Source of the DNA: Platerodrilus igneus
Lineage: Eukaryota; Arthropoda; Insecta; Coleoptera; Lycidae
Reading direction: 5' to 3'
DNA: 64,000 nt
NCBI GenBank assembly: GCA_036346225.1
Contig: JARFIW010001340.1
Coordinates: forward strand, 248,001-312,000
Under the pieces are notes generated by a model. It worked only from the letters and a program-made list of their open reading frames with translations. It was not told the origin of the DNA and searched no databases. Positions 46,475 through 56,617 of the stretch are shown piece by piece. Position numbers and translations under genes: made by a program. Within the stretch, counting starts at the first letter, position 1. Every line of letters starts with the position of its first letter.

Positions 46475-48123
46475 TTATTGTTCTAAAAGCAAAGGGCAAA
46501 GCTTTAGCACAGATCTTTTAAGAGTCCCATGTGCCGTTCTCACAGTTGCAACGCGAACAACGTCATCTTTGCCGGTATGCAGTTCAATGATTCTACCCAA
46601 TCTCCATTGAAGAGGCGGGGAATTGGGTTTTTGAATTAATACTAAGGTATTAAGCTTTAGCAATTCCCCTGAAGCAAACCATTTAGATTTTTTCTAAAGC
46701 GTATGAAGGTACTCTGATTGCCATCGCTTCCAGAAACTTTGCTGTAACCGCTGAACTAGTTGCCAACGATTTAATCGATTAATCGCTACCTCAGTAACGT
46801 CCGTATTTGGAATGACAGAAATAGGTTCGATGGTTAAAAAATGACTTGGGGTCAAACAAGATAAATCGTTAGGATCCGAATTAAGCGGACCTAATGGACG
46901 GGAGTTCAAAAGTGCTTTAATTTGCACTATAACAGTATTAAATTCTTTATAAGTCAATTTTTTCTCACGAACTACCCGAGATAGGTGAGTTTTGACAGAT
47001 TTAATTCCCGCCTCCCATAGCCCACCGAAGTGCGGAGCAGAAGGGGGTTGAACGACCACTCAATGGTATCTGCGTGTGTGGATTGTTCTAACAGTTTGCG
47101 TATTTTGGCTTCAGCACCTACAAAGTTGAATCGACGGAAAGCGGTTAAAAATGCTTTTGACGACAAATCTGAAACTAATTCTAAATGCACTGCCTTAGTG
47201 CTGAAACAAACAAAGAGACAAATATATGCCTTTAAGGTTTTGGCTCCTCAAACCCGGTTCATTGTTATGGAAAAAGGGCCCCAAAAATCTACGCCAGTAT
47301 GACAAAATGCTTTTGCAGGAGTCACTCGCGGAGTAGGTAAATCTCCCATAGAAGGCACAATAGAAGTAGGATTGACCTTAAAACAAGGAATACATGCACG
47401 TAGACACTGTCTTATGGCTCTCCTAGCAGAAATAATCCAAAAATGCTGTTGCAATAATGACTGGGTGGTACGATTACCGCAATGTAAATTTTTAATATGG
47501 CAATCTTGTATAATTAGAGTTGTTAGACGATGGAGCCGAGGGAGAAGTAAAGGATATTTTGCATTATGTGAGATGTCCGAATGTTTTAACCGACCGCCAA
47601 CCCTGACGAGTCCCCGGCAATCTACGAATGGAGTAAGAGAACGGAGTTGTTTGCTAACTAAATGTCCCTTGTTCAATTTTTCCAAAGCTTTCGCAAATGC
47701 ACCGTTTTGAACATGTTTAACTAATAATTCTAACGCTGATGTTCTTTCTCGAAGTGTAATCGCACCAGTTAATTTTCCATTAGGTGATTTGAGGTTGAAC
47801 ACAAAACGGCGGCAGTGAACAATTATTTTCAAAATCTTTTGCAAATCGGAGAATGTATCTAACAAAGAAGTCAAATCGTGATCCGAGGGTTCGATGGCAA
47901 CCAAAACGACTTTTGCTTCGGCAGAACTTTGTGACAATTCTGATGCTGAATTATCAAGAAATGGTTGTTTAGGCCATTCTTCCAAAGGTAAGTTTAACCA
48001 CACAGGACCCGCCCACCTTAGCGGGTGATTGATAAGTTCAGTTGCAGAAAGGCCTCTAGAGGCACAATCGGTAGGGTTGTCTTGTGATTCGACATGATTC
48101 CAATTAGAAGGTACAACTAGCAA
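46475..48123 (-). pseudogene. BEL/Pao integrase, catalytic core deleted in part
   Basis: 48,123-47,248: NWNHVESQDNPTDCASRGLS, WAGPVWLNLPLEEWP, the zinc domain (CHIKNLHCGNRTTQ, CLRACIPCFK) and VDFWGPFSI with the first catalytic Asp. 47,190-46,972: MHLELVSDLSSKAFLTAFRR joined directly to NFVGAEAKI; the roughly 15 residues that carry the second catalytic Asp in relatives are missing. 47,059-46,694 in another frame: PPSAPHFGGLWEAGIKSVKT with the catalytic Glu. 46,663-46,475: the C-terminal RLGRIIELHTGKDDVVRV domain and the natural end. Not functional. Confidence 0.9.
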
Positions 48124-48139
48124 TTGAACTTGTGCAATT

Positions 48140-50353
48140 CTATTCGCAACAAAGGTTTTTCCATTTATTAGGTGGCGATTTTAACCATGAAAGTGTTATT
48201 GTAGAATCCAACCAAGCAAAGATGCTGGTAAATTCTAACTTGAAATATGTTTTCTTCACATACTCTACGAGATTTGCGAGTAGAACTGCTGCGCAACACT
48301 CTAACCGTGGCAACAAAACTTTGTTTATGGGCGCAACTTTACTTTTTGCACAAACAAAATACACAAAAGCATTATCATTTTTGTCAAAACAACAAAAATA
48401 AACAACATATGCATAACCTGCTTCTGAGGCATCGCAAAAGGCGTGTAACTCGATGCTCTTTAAGTCTTTACAAATCAACTGACGAGAAATTTTCAACTCG
48501 GATAAGAATGGGAGTTGCAACAAATACTTGTCCCATTGACGAATAAGTTTTTCGGGAGGCTGGACGTCCCAATTGATTTCCAAAGTCCATAAACGCTGAA
48601 CGAAACGTTTAATAAAAAATGTAACAGGGGTTAAGAAACCTAGGGGATTGAAAATTCTAGCTAATGTCGAGAGAACGTTCCTTTTTGTACAAGGACGCTC
48701 ACTAATTTGTATATCGTATGAAAAAACATCTGAATCGAAACACCATTTGAGCTCTAACATATTTACTAGCAGAATTTGTTCTTGACTAAACGTCAGCGGT
48801 GGTTGTTCGATTTGTGAATTGGGTATATTTGACAAGACAAGGGTGGAATTACTATTCCATTTTCTAAGTTCAAAACCACCAAGCTTACATAATTCAGTCA
48901 GTTCTTGAACTAGCAAGTTGGCTTCTTCAACAGTTTCACAACTACTGATGATGTCATCTACATATGAATTAGACGATGAAACAAGTGAAGCGCGGTGGTA
49001 ACGAACCGCTTCCAATCTCGCTAATTCTTGGATCGTACGAAGAGCAAGAAAAGGAGAAGCTTTTATCCCATAAGTAACGGTGTTCAATCGATAATCAACA
49101 AGAGGATCAGATGAATCAAATCTCCACAAAATACGTTGGAAATCTCGATGTTCTGGTATAATCTCGATCTGGCGATACATTTGTTTGATATCCGCAGTGA
49201 AAGCAATGTTGTGAATCCGAAACTGCAATAGAAGTTCAAAAATATATTTTTGTAGTGATGTTCCCTGAAACAACGTGTCATTTAGTGAAATACTGTTTGA
49301 GGTTTTTGCACTTGCATCGAACACAACTCTTAATTTAGTTGTTGTGCTCTCTGGCTTTATTACCGCATGATGCGGAATGTAATAAACAGGACTACTATCC
49401 AACGAAAGAAGCGGTATAGGACTCATGTGCCCTGTGTTTATGTAATCTTGCATGAAAAGATTGTACGACGCTCGTAAATCCAAGTCATTCTGCAAACGTC
49501 GTTCCAACCCCAAAAAGCGACGTAAAGCGATTGCACGAGAATCAGTAAAAATTGGTTTTGGTCCTTTAAAAGGCAATGAAACCATAAACAGACCTGCATC
49601 GTTTCTAGAATAAGTTTCAACAAACGTCTTTTCACACAATGCGTTTGCTGCATTTTCCTGTACGTGAGCAGGAACACTTTCCAGCTCCCAAAAACAAATT
49701 AGCGTTCCTTCTATTGGTTCCACATAGGCACACAACGAAGTAGAAGTAGGTTCTGAACAACCTACTTTTCCAGTCACAATCCAACCTAATTTGGTGCGAA
49801 TGGCCACCGGTTTGTCTTGTTGGCCGATCCAAGATTCATTCAACAAAATTTGTGCGAAAATGTCTGCTCCTAACAACAAATCAATTTTCGCAGGTTCAAA
49901 AAACTTTTGATCACCTAATTGTAATCCATCGATATGATCCCAATGGCGTTTTAATAAAGGTGTGGCCGGCAGTTGACCACATATTTCCTGTAAAACAAAA
50001 AATTCTAAATTGAAATTGGAATGAGTTTCAGCCTGATTACAAGAATGAATACGACACGATAAGCTACCACTGATAGTAGACGCAATCAAGCCCAAACCTT
50101 GTACTTTTGCTAAGCTTTTATGCTTCTGCAAAAAAAGCCTTTGACGACACTTTTCTGTCGTGAAATTTGACATACTCCCATTATCTAAGAGTGTCCTAAC
50201 AGTTTGTAGTTTTCCAAACCCATCGATAATCGCTACCTGAACAGTAGCTAACAACGTTGTTGCATTAGTAACTGAACGAGAAAAGAATGAACTAACTTCA
50301 GGCCTCTGCATTGAAAACGAAGAAGCTAAAACTTGTTTCATTCCCTTCAACAA
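48140..50353 (-). CDS. pol: BEL/Pao pol: protease, reverse transcriptase, RNase H
   Basis: Open from about 50,353 to a stop at 48,140. Domains in order: A17-type aspartic protease with TLLDNGSMSNF (catalytic Asp; usual DSG is DNG) at about 50,170-50,200; RT with LRVVFDASAKT, YIFELLLQFRIHNIAFTADI (motif A) and SNSYVDDIISSCET (catalytic YVDD) at about 48,960; then the BEL-specific region FSYDIQISERPCTKRNVLS, RIFNPLGFLTPVTFFIKRFV and RNase H-like HAFCDASEAGYAYVVY and NKVLLPRLECCAAVLLANLV. The frame ends at an A5 run (48,156-48,160) where one extra base puts the following integrase in another frame. Confidence 0.92.
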   Translation of the reverse strand: MLKGMKQVLASSFSMQRPEVSSFFSRSVTNATTLLATVQVAIIDGFGKLQTVRTLLDNGSMSNFTTEKCRQRLFLQKHKSLAKVQGLGLIASTISGSLSCRIHSCNQAETHSNFNLEFFVLQEICGQLPATPLLKRHWDHIDGLQLGDQKFFEPAKIDLLLGADIFAQILLNESWIGQQDKPVAIRTKLGWIVTGKVGCSEPTSTSLCAYVEPIEGTLICFWELESVPAHVQENAANALCEKTFVETYSRNDAGLFMVSLPFKGPKPIFTDSRAIALRRFLGLERRLQNDLDLRASYNLFMQDYINTGHMSPIPLLSLDSSPVYYIPHHAVIKPESTTTKLRVVFDASAKTSNSISLNDTLFQGTSLQKYIFELLLQFRIHNIAFTADIKQMYRQIEIIPEHRDFQRILWRFDSSDPLVDYRLNTVTYGIKASPFLALRTIQELARLEAVRYHRASLVSSSNSYVDDIISSCETVEEANLLVQELTELCKLGGFELRKWNSNSTLVLSNIPNSQIEQPPLTFSQEQILLVNMLELKWCFDSDVFSYDIQISERPCTKRNVLSTLARIFNPLGFLTPVTFFIKRFVQRLWTLEINWDVQPPEKLIRQWDKYLLQLPFLSELKISRQLICKDLKSIELHAFCDASEAGYAYVVYFCCFDKNDNAFVYFVCAKSKVAPINKVLLPRLECCAAVLLANLVEYVKKTYFKLEFTSIFAWLDSTITLSWLKSPPNKWKNLCCE

Positions 50354-50356
50354 TTT

Positions 50357-50711
50357 TTTTTGTATGATCCGCTGATGTAGTAGGAGAAGTATTTGCATTC
50401 TCAAAATGCAACAATGTGTGGTGTGGTTTACGACATTTTTTTCAAACAACCTTTGATTGGCAATTTTTGACACGATGCGAACTACACAAACAATTCAAAC
50501 AGAGATTATTCTTTTTAACGAAATCACATTGTTCCTGACTAGATTTACCAAGAAACTTTTTGCAACCATAAATCAAGTGTGAGTCATTACACACTATGCA
50601 TTTGTTAGGTGACGTCGTAGATACAAACGTCCCACGAGTTGAATTTTGTTTATTCCAAGTTGAAGGCTCACTTTTAGTTTTAGTCGCAAAGTTGACGGTT
50701 TTCGGAGCTTT
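50357..50711 (-). pseudogene. BEL/Pao gag zinc knuckle region, with TGA and frameshift
   Basis: Follows gag in frame: CIVCNDSHLIYGCKKFL and CLNCLCSSHRVKNC, two CCHC-type knuckles, then a C..H.HT..H element. A TGA (50,442-50,444) lies between the last knuckle and the C..H element. The frame then has to shift at an A8 run (50,354-50,361 as T8 on the plus strand) to enter the protease frame. Confidence 0.8.
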
Positions 50712-51617
50712 TTAAAACATCAAATCGTTTATCTCTAAAGCCTTACACGATTGATCTAAGAACGCTCTTAATACTTCAAAATGTGGTATTTCACTTGTAT
50801 TTTGCATTTCGAAACGTTTGGCGATGTCTGAGTCTAACCTTTGTAATAGCCAGTTGAAAAGAACAAAATCAAACAGATCGACATTTTCAAAAGCTTTTAA
50901 AGCGCTGGAGCTTTCAACGAATACATTTAATAAGGAACTTAAACTATCCGACGTAGCAGAATTCAATTTGGGAGCCTTTTCCATGCAATTTAAATAATTT
51001 GTAACAATTAATCTTTTATTTTGATAGTGATCGATAATAATTTTTAGGGCAAATCCGTAATTTGCGTCACACACCGATAAATGTTTCACGAATTGTTTAG
51101 ATTTGTCATCTAAACTGTTTAACAAAAAATAGAACTTTTCAATAGGTAAAAGTTTCTGATTTGAATGGATCAAAGTATGAAATGCATTGTAATATGATTC
51201 AAAATCTTCAATTTTCCCATTAAAATTTATTAATGGAATTTTCGGCAAGCGTATGTTGCTTGTGGCTGACTGTAAATTGTCCATCAATGATGCTCGAGGC
51301 ACTTTAGTTTCAAACTGCCTTTGACATTCAGTGAACCGTGCTCTAATCTGCAAGAAATATTTATCTAAATTAACTCGAATACCCGAAATTTCTTCAATAC
51401 ATTCATCGTCTAAGATGCATTCTGTATACAATTTGTCAAAATCTGATATAATCTGCGAAATTAGTTGCATACTAGCTTCAATTTGAGAATAATCATTACC
51501 GGTTCCATCTAAATTAGACAATGCGCTTTGCAATGCTATCAATCTACTCAACGCAGCTTTACCTTGTAAAATCAACCTTTCTGTGGTAACTACCATTGTG
51601 AAGGGGTTCAATACCAC
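50712..51617 (-). CDS. gag: BEL/Pao gag (first part of polyprotein)
   Basis: 301 codons, ATG at 51,617 (MVLNPFTMVVTTERLIL), ending in TAA at 50,712-50,714. The central block PRASLMDNLQS, then IRLPKIPLINFNGKIEDFES and FYFLLNSLDDKSKQFVKHLS, matches the gag-associated domain (DUF1759 type) of BEL/Pao elements. Gag builds the particle. In the same frame beyond the TAA the sequence goes on coding into zinc knuckles, so the TAA is an in-frame nonsense change rather than the natural end of the polyprotein. Confidence 0.9.
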   Translation of the reverse strand: MVLNPFTMVVTTERLILQGKAALSRLIALQSALSNLDGTGNDYSQIEASMQLISQIISDFDKLYTECILDDECIEEISGIRVNLDKYFLQIRARFTECQRQFETKVPRASLMDNLQSATSNIRLPKIPLINFNGKIEDFESYYNAFHTLIHSNQKLLPIEKFYFLLNSLDDKSKQFVKHLSVCDANYGFALKIIIDHYQNKRLIVTNYLNCMEKAPKLNSATSDSLSSLLNVFVESSSALKAFENVDLFDFVLFNWLLQRLDSDIAKRFEMQNTSEIPHFEVLRAFLDQSCKALEINDLMF

Positions 51618-52221
51618 CTAAAGCAACAAAGCGGCAACTACAAGCTTTAAAATTCTATAAAAAAAGGTTGTTATTCTGACCACCCGAAGAAGTGATGTCT
51701 GAGCAATAAATGACAGGTACCGTTTCTACAAACAATACAATGCCACTGTAAAATGCATGTGCACGAAATTGAAATTGAAAAATGCCTAAATCTTCTAAAA
51801 GGAATAACAACAACAACGCTTGTAAAAATACCGCACAGGTAAAGATAACAAATGAATAACTACGCCACAACCATAAACCACGTGTCTTTAACCCGAAACG
51901 TTTAAGAATTTGCTACCCCAACCGTATGTATACCTGTTTCACAAGCTCACAAAAATGCAACTTAGTACCGTTATTATTTATCTTAATTAAATTCTCGAAT
52001 AGAACTTGAACATAAAATAAATAGTATTCAAAACGAAAATTTATTTAGATTGCAAAACAAATCAAACAAATTGTTCTAAGAACTTCTAAGCAAATGTCTA
52101 TACAGTTTAAAACAATAATGAATTTATAGCACCCTCCCAATCAAAAAACAAACAAAATCAAGGAATTGAGGCGTGAAATTCAATTTAACAAAAGGAATTC
52201 AATCCGGTCGAAAGCTCAAAA
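51618..52221 (-). other. BEL/Pao 5' leader
   Basis: Sequence between the 5' LTR and the gag ATG. A short open frame (51,870-51,655) ends in SDITSSGGQNNNLFL; it is not recognised and probably not translated. Confidence 0.6.
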
Positions 52222-52499
52222 TGATGGATCAAAGGATGTATTATGTATTACTTAACATAAACACTTACTTTGAATTCCTCTAATGAAGATGTGGACTGTA
52301 ATTAAGTTAACTTATAGCGAGATTAACGGCACTATTTTATTGTCAATGAGCACTCACGACACGAAACTAGTTTGTTACTTTCGGTGGTTCAAACATGACA
52401 ACACAAATACCCTCGTCGGCTGCTGGTTTTAAGTCCTTTTATGATTTTTAAAAGAAGGGGTTAACAAGGATCAAGAAGAGAGGGACAGGAGCCCGAACA
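52222..52499 (-). repeat. BEL/Pao 5' LTR
   Basis: Same length as the 3' LTR. The bases following it inside the element (RC of 52,196-52,221) should hold the primer binding site; a CGACCGGATT motif is there, but it does not match a tRNA 3' end well enough to name one. Confidence 0.93.
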
Positions 52500-52504
52500 G
52501 AGGT

Positions 52505-53667
52505 ATTACAAGAATTAGCAGATATAATCGCCTTTTATAGTAAAGAATTGACCCTGGATATACGATATTGTGATTCCGGTATGTTTCCACACCTGTGCTC
52601 GAAATAAATTATTGATAAATTATTAAACGCGTCTCTTAGTATAAAATTCGCCATATAAATCATAAATAATTTTTAAAATATCAAACTAAAAAATAATACA
52701 AACCAATATCATGACAACTAACCTACGAGCCTGCAAGATTCTCTATATATTTCTGTACTCCTAGCAATTGTTTTATTTACATTAGATGTAGTTTTCATTG
52801 AAAATATTATTTTTTCGGAAAATAGTTTAGCTCGTGGTTTTCAAATTATAAGTTGAAGGATTTAATGAGATAAGTGTTTATTAAAATGAAACTAAATGTA
52901 TTTTTATTTTGATAATTTTACTATAATAATATTGTATTTTTTATTTACTTGGGAATATTCGTACAGATCTTCCTAAGTATTAAACATAGAAATGTATCAA
53001 ATGTATCAAATAATAAAAATTTACTCGTGCGACAGTAAGTCATATAAAGGATGGAAATATTTATAAATCACAAATTTTAGACATTATAAGTGACTGAATT
53101 TATCACAAGATATAATTTTCTGACAGTGCTGAAATCCGAGTCTGGTTAGCCTCAAAGTCTAACTTATCTGTATCCCATCAGCGTTTGTGTATCTCAGCGC
53201 GCTAATATCCGCAACACAGGGATCCCCTTTTTTTTCAGGACTTATCGAGTTAAAATATTTTAGCTCAAAAAAGTTGAAAAAATGTATGCTCAACATATTT
53301 TACTTAATATCGTCCTGATTTAGAGGCCGCCTTGAATCTACTACAGGCTGAACATAATTGAAAGAGGAATACATTTATCAATTTTCGGTTCTACTTTCAT
53401 TAGAAGTGTACATTATCACACTCCATTTGTGTGTGGCTTTTGACTAAGTATTTCTGCATAATTACAAAAAGAATAATTAAGTTACACATTCAATAACAGA
53501 ATGTTCAGGTTTTAAACTGAACATCCATCACTACAAATTATTGGTTTATTTCTAGCTTCCTCGGGTATTTCATCATTTAAAAAATGAGTTAGGCTTGTTG
53601 CAAAGCAATTGCTGTCCATATCACCTTCAGTTTCATGCCAGACATAACAAACAACTGCCAACTGCTA
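52505..53667. other. AT-rich sequence, no gene seen
   Basis: No coherent frame. Nothing assigned. Confidence 0.45.
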
Positions 53668-53669
53668 TA

Positions 53670-54893
53670 CGAGGAGTGATCGATATGTATCTTGAACTGA
53701 TAACACTAGTGCTGCTAGGTGCGATCCGACGTTTCTAACCTAAAGTTTGACATTTTTGACAGTATACATACTTATAACATTTTGCTATATGAAAACTGTT
53801 TGTTTTGTTTTAATCGAGTTGAAAATTTGAACATTTTCGTGCGATGATTTTTTTACGACTTCCGACGTGAATTATCTCCACAACAGTGCCTGAATCAACT
53901 TATTTCGACTTTTGAGGAAGAAACTCCAACAAAAACCACTGTATATCATTAGTATAGTGAATTCAATCGTGGTGGTAGTTCGCTAGAGGATGAATTTAAA
54001 GAAGGTTGTCCAAAATCGGTTGTCGTGCCAGAAAACATCGATGCTATGCGCGAATTGATAATGCAAGATCGTCATGTAACTTATCGTGATCGTGAAATTC
54101 AGGCATCCCTAGGCATTAGAATGACAAGTATACATTCGATATTACATGAACATTTAGCTGTGAAAAAGCTATGTGCGCGTTGGATCCCACATAATTTTAC
54201 AATCGCTCAAAAAAAGACTCGTGTTGATTGGTGCAAAGAAATGCTCAAAAAATACGAATACGGTGCATCAAACGCAGTGTATAACATCTGCACAAGTAAC
54301 GAATCTTGAATTTATTCGTATGAACTCGAAAGTAAACAGCAATCGACAGTATGGGTCTTTCAAGATGAACGAAACCAACAAAAGTTGTCCGTGCTCAAAG
54401 CACTTCGAAGATAATGGTGGCCTGTTTTATCGGAATAAATGGACATGTCACGAGCGTTGCTTTAGAAGATCGTAGAACGGTTAATTCTGCTTGGTATACA
54501 ACCGTTCGTTTGCCACAAGTTTTCAAAGAAATAAGAAAAATAAACCGACGACGTCAAATCATTCTCCATCATGACAATGCGAGCTCTCACACATCGGCTC
54601 AAAGAAGTGGCTATTTGAGCAATGAAAACATCGAATTGATGAGTGATCCGCCGTATAGTTCTGATTTGGTACCTAATGATTTCCTTTTATTCCCACACGT
54701 GAAGAACAAACTGCATGGACAACGATTTTCGACACCAGAAGAGACTGTTGATACGTTCATATAAAAATTAGTTTCAACGTATGCAAAAGTGTATCAATCA
54801 TCATGAAGAATATTTTGAAAAACAGTAAAAAAGTTTTCACACCTTAAGTTTTGTTTTTGTTACTTATTCCCGATAGATATCGAGCACCCTTTG
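53670..54893 (+). mobile_element. mariner element (mellifera-like), both TIRs present
   Basis: The left TIR CGAGGAGTGATCGATATGTA and the right TIR (RC) CAAAGGGTGCTCGATATCTA match at most positions. They are bounded by TA at 53,668-53,669 and 54,894-54,895, the mariner target. Length 1,224 bp is close to the usual ~1.3 kb. It contains one transposase relic on the plus strand. Confidence 0.9.
53850..54830 (+). pseudogene. mariner transposase (DD34D), inactivated
   Basis: N-terminal HTH half from about 53,850 (ELSPQQCLNQLISTFEEETP), then 54,025-54,309: PENIDAMRELIMQDRHVTYR, LGIRMTSIHSILHEHLAVKK and WIPHNFTIAQKKTRVDWCKE. The first catalytic segment, usually TGDESWIY, reads TSNES-stop-IY near 54,292-54,315, so the catalytic Asp is Asn and the Trp is a stop. 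After two shifts, 54,414-54,764 holds GHVTSVALEDRRTVNSAWYT, IILHHDNASSHTSAQ and PPYSSDLVPNDF; exactly 34 residues lie between the last two Asp, the DD34D spacing. The C-terminus is frame-shifted near 54,760. Confidence 0.9.
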
Positions 54894-54895
54894 TA

Positions 54896-55340
54896 TTATA
54901 AATTGTTTAATTATGACATGCAAATTTTTGTTTGAAGTAAAGCATGCTGGCATGCAATTGTGGTACAAGGTGTGCAGCTTGTACATCGGCCGTATGGCAC
55001 TAATGCTTTCAGCAATAGCATTTACCTTAAATAGTGGGATGGCACCGATCCGACCATCACAGCACCACACAAAACACCATAGGGAAGGACGGAGCTCCAT
55101 CCGGAGGATTCTCCGGGTGGACTTCGTCGCTGCAGCACCACCGAGCTAACATAGGTTAGCTCGACTGTTTCTTAAATCATTTATATCCCCACCACTCCTA
55201 TCCCAAAAATCGGTAACCCAACTCCTAAAATTTTTGAGATACCTCTCGATGCCTATCGGCTCTGCACGATCTTTATATTCCCATCTTTTTACTTTTTATC
55301 TTAAGATCAATCCTTATCGCGTTACAACCCTTAAACCCCT
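54896..55340. other. unassigned sequence with GC-rich patch
   Basis: 54,913-55,149 is an open frame without a recognisable domain. The patch 55,080-55,165 is GC-richer with CCGGAGGATTCTCCGG hairpin potential. Not assigned. Confidence 0.4.
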
Positions 55341-55730
55341 ATTTTATAACTTTTCTATTTATAAACATTTCTTTAACGCGTAAAGTATTAGATACTGTCA
55401 AATTTTCTTGAAGTCTGATTTTGACATTGCTTCTAGTCTACGACCACCCCTTACACCTCCATACCCCATTTTATAACTTTTTTATTTATAAACATTTCTT
55501 TACCGCTTAAAGTATTGGATATGCTCAAATTTTCTTGAAAGTCCAATCCCGACATTGCTTTTAGTCCAGGATTAACTCCTACCACCCCCAAACACCAATT
55601 TTATAACATTTTTATTTATGAACATTTCCCTAACGCGTAAAATATTGGATATGCTCAAATTTTTTTGGAAGTTCAAACCTAACATTAATTTTATTCTATG
55701 GTTTAGTTTCTGCCATGTTGGTAGACCACG
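55341..55730. repeat. tandem repeat, ~127-130 bp unit, three copies
   Basis: Units start at ATTTTATAAC at 55,341, 55,468 and 55,598 and share TTTATTTATAAACATTTC, then ACGCGTAAAGTATTGGATA and CTCAAATTTTCTTG. Imperfect copies; a degenerate continuation may reach 55,860. Confidence 0.75.
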
Positions 55731-56617
55731 TTTTTTATTATATGTCAAACTTCGGGCACCATGTTCTATTTTTATTTATAAACACCATATTGGTACAATT
55801 TGTAGACTCGCCCTGAATATTTTTATTTTCGAGCACCATTACGTTACAAAATTCCAAAGAAAAATTAAATTACCTTGCTATGTATTCGTTCTAAAGCTTT
55901 TAATTTTTCAGAACACAAGAATAATTTATTTCTCTTAGCAGTAACCACTCGTCCGACGTTTTTAAACTGCAAACATAAGAGCATGTACTCTATTCTGTCC
56001 GTATTATCCAAAAAATAGTTGTTTATATTTCCGGTTATTTGTTATGGCATTTGAGTAATCAATTGGACGATGTTTGTTTGCTTAAGAGTTAAGTTTATAC
56101 TATCTCTGTTAGTTGTATGCTGTAGCAAATAAAAGCGACAAATAATTACATTTCCAAATAGCGCTATCATATAAAATTTGACATGGACTTTAGTTTTTCA
56201 AAAATATGTACATGTCATCCATTAATCTGCTAAATGTCCACGTGATTCCTACATACTACGCAATATGGAAATATCACATCTGGTAGAATTTTTTATAAGT
56301 TTCATCCTACAAACCAATTATAGTTTTAAAATCAACTTTGGTCTAAACTTTTTCTCTTTTAAATCTGTTTGCTTAAATATTTTGAAAGAAAGTGCAACTG
56401 CGGGTAACAGCCTACAGCAAACTTACATCCATAAGATATGTTCTAGTTATAATTCGGATTGCTGTAGAATAATAAGTAACATCTAAATTTTAATTTTTAT
56501 TTACATAATATAAAGTACAGCAGAAGAATAAATAACATCTAATTTTAAGTTTTTAACATATCGCACAACTTATTTTTACTGGGAGTTGTTTTTAACTTAT
56601 CTAATATAATCCTTATT
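55731..56617. other. AT-rich sequence, no gene seen
   Basis: Open frames at 55,618-55,938 and 56,265-56,486 have no recognisable domain. Nothing assigned. Confidence 0.45.

Larger units (their letters stand above)
46034..52504 (-). mobile_element. BEL/Pao LTR retrotransposon, nearly complete
   Basis: Two 278 bp LTRs (46,039-46,316 and 52,222-52,499) with TG...CA ends are flanked by the perfect 5 bp duplication GAGGT (46,034-46,038 and 52,500-52,504). Read on the minus strand the order is LTR, leader, gag, zinc knuckles, A17-type protease, RT, RNase H, integrase, purine-rich tract, LTR, which is the BEL/Pao order. The LTRs differ at about a dozen sites by eye, so this insertion is moderately old. 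It has two in-frame stops in gag, two shifts in pol and an integrase deletion. Confidence 0.95.

Noticed and set aside
47030..48546. Plus-strand frames opposite BEL/Pao pol
   Set aside because: Antisense shadows of a clearly identified pol reading frame.
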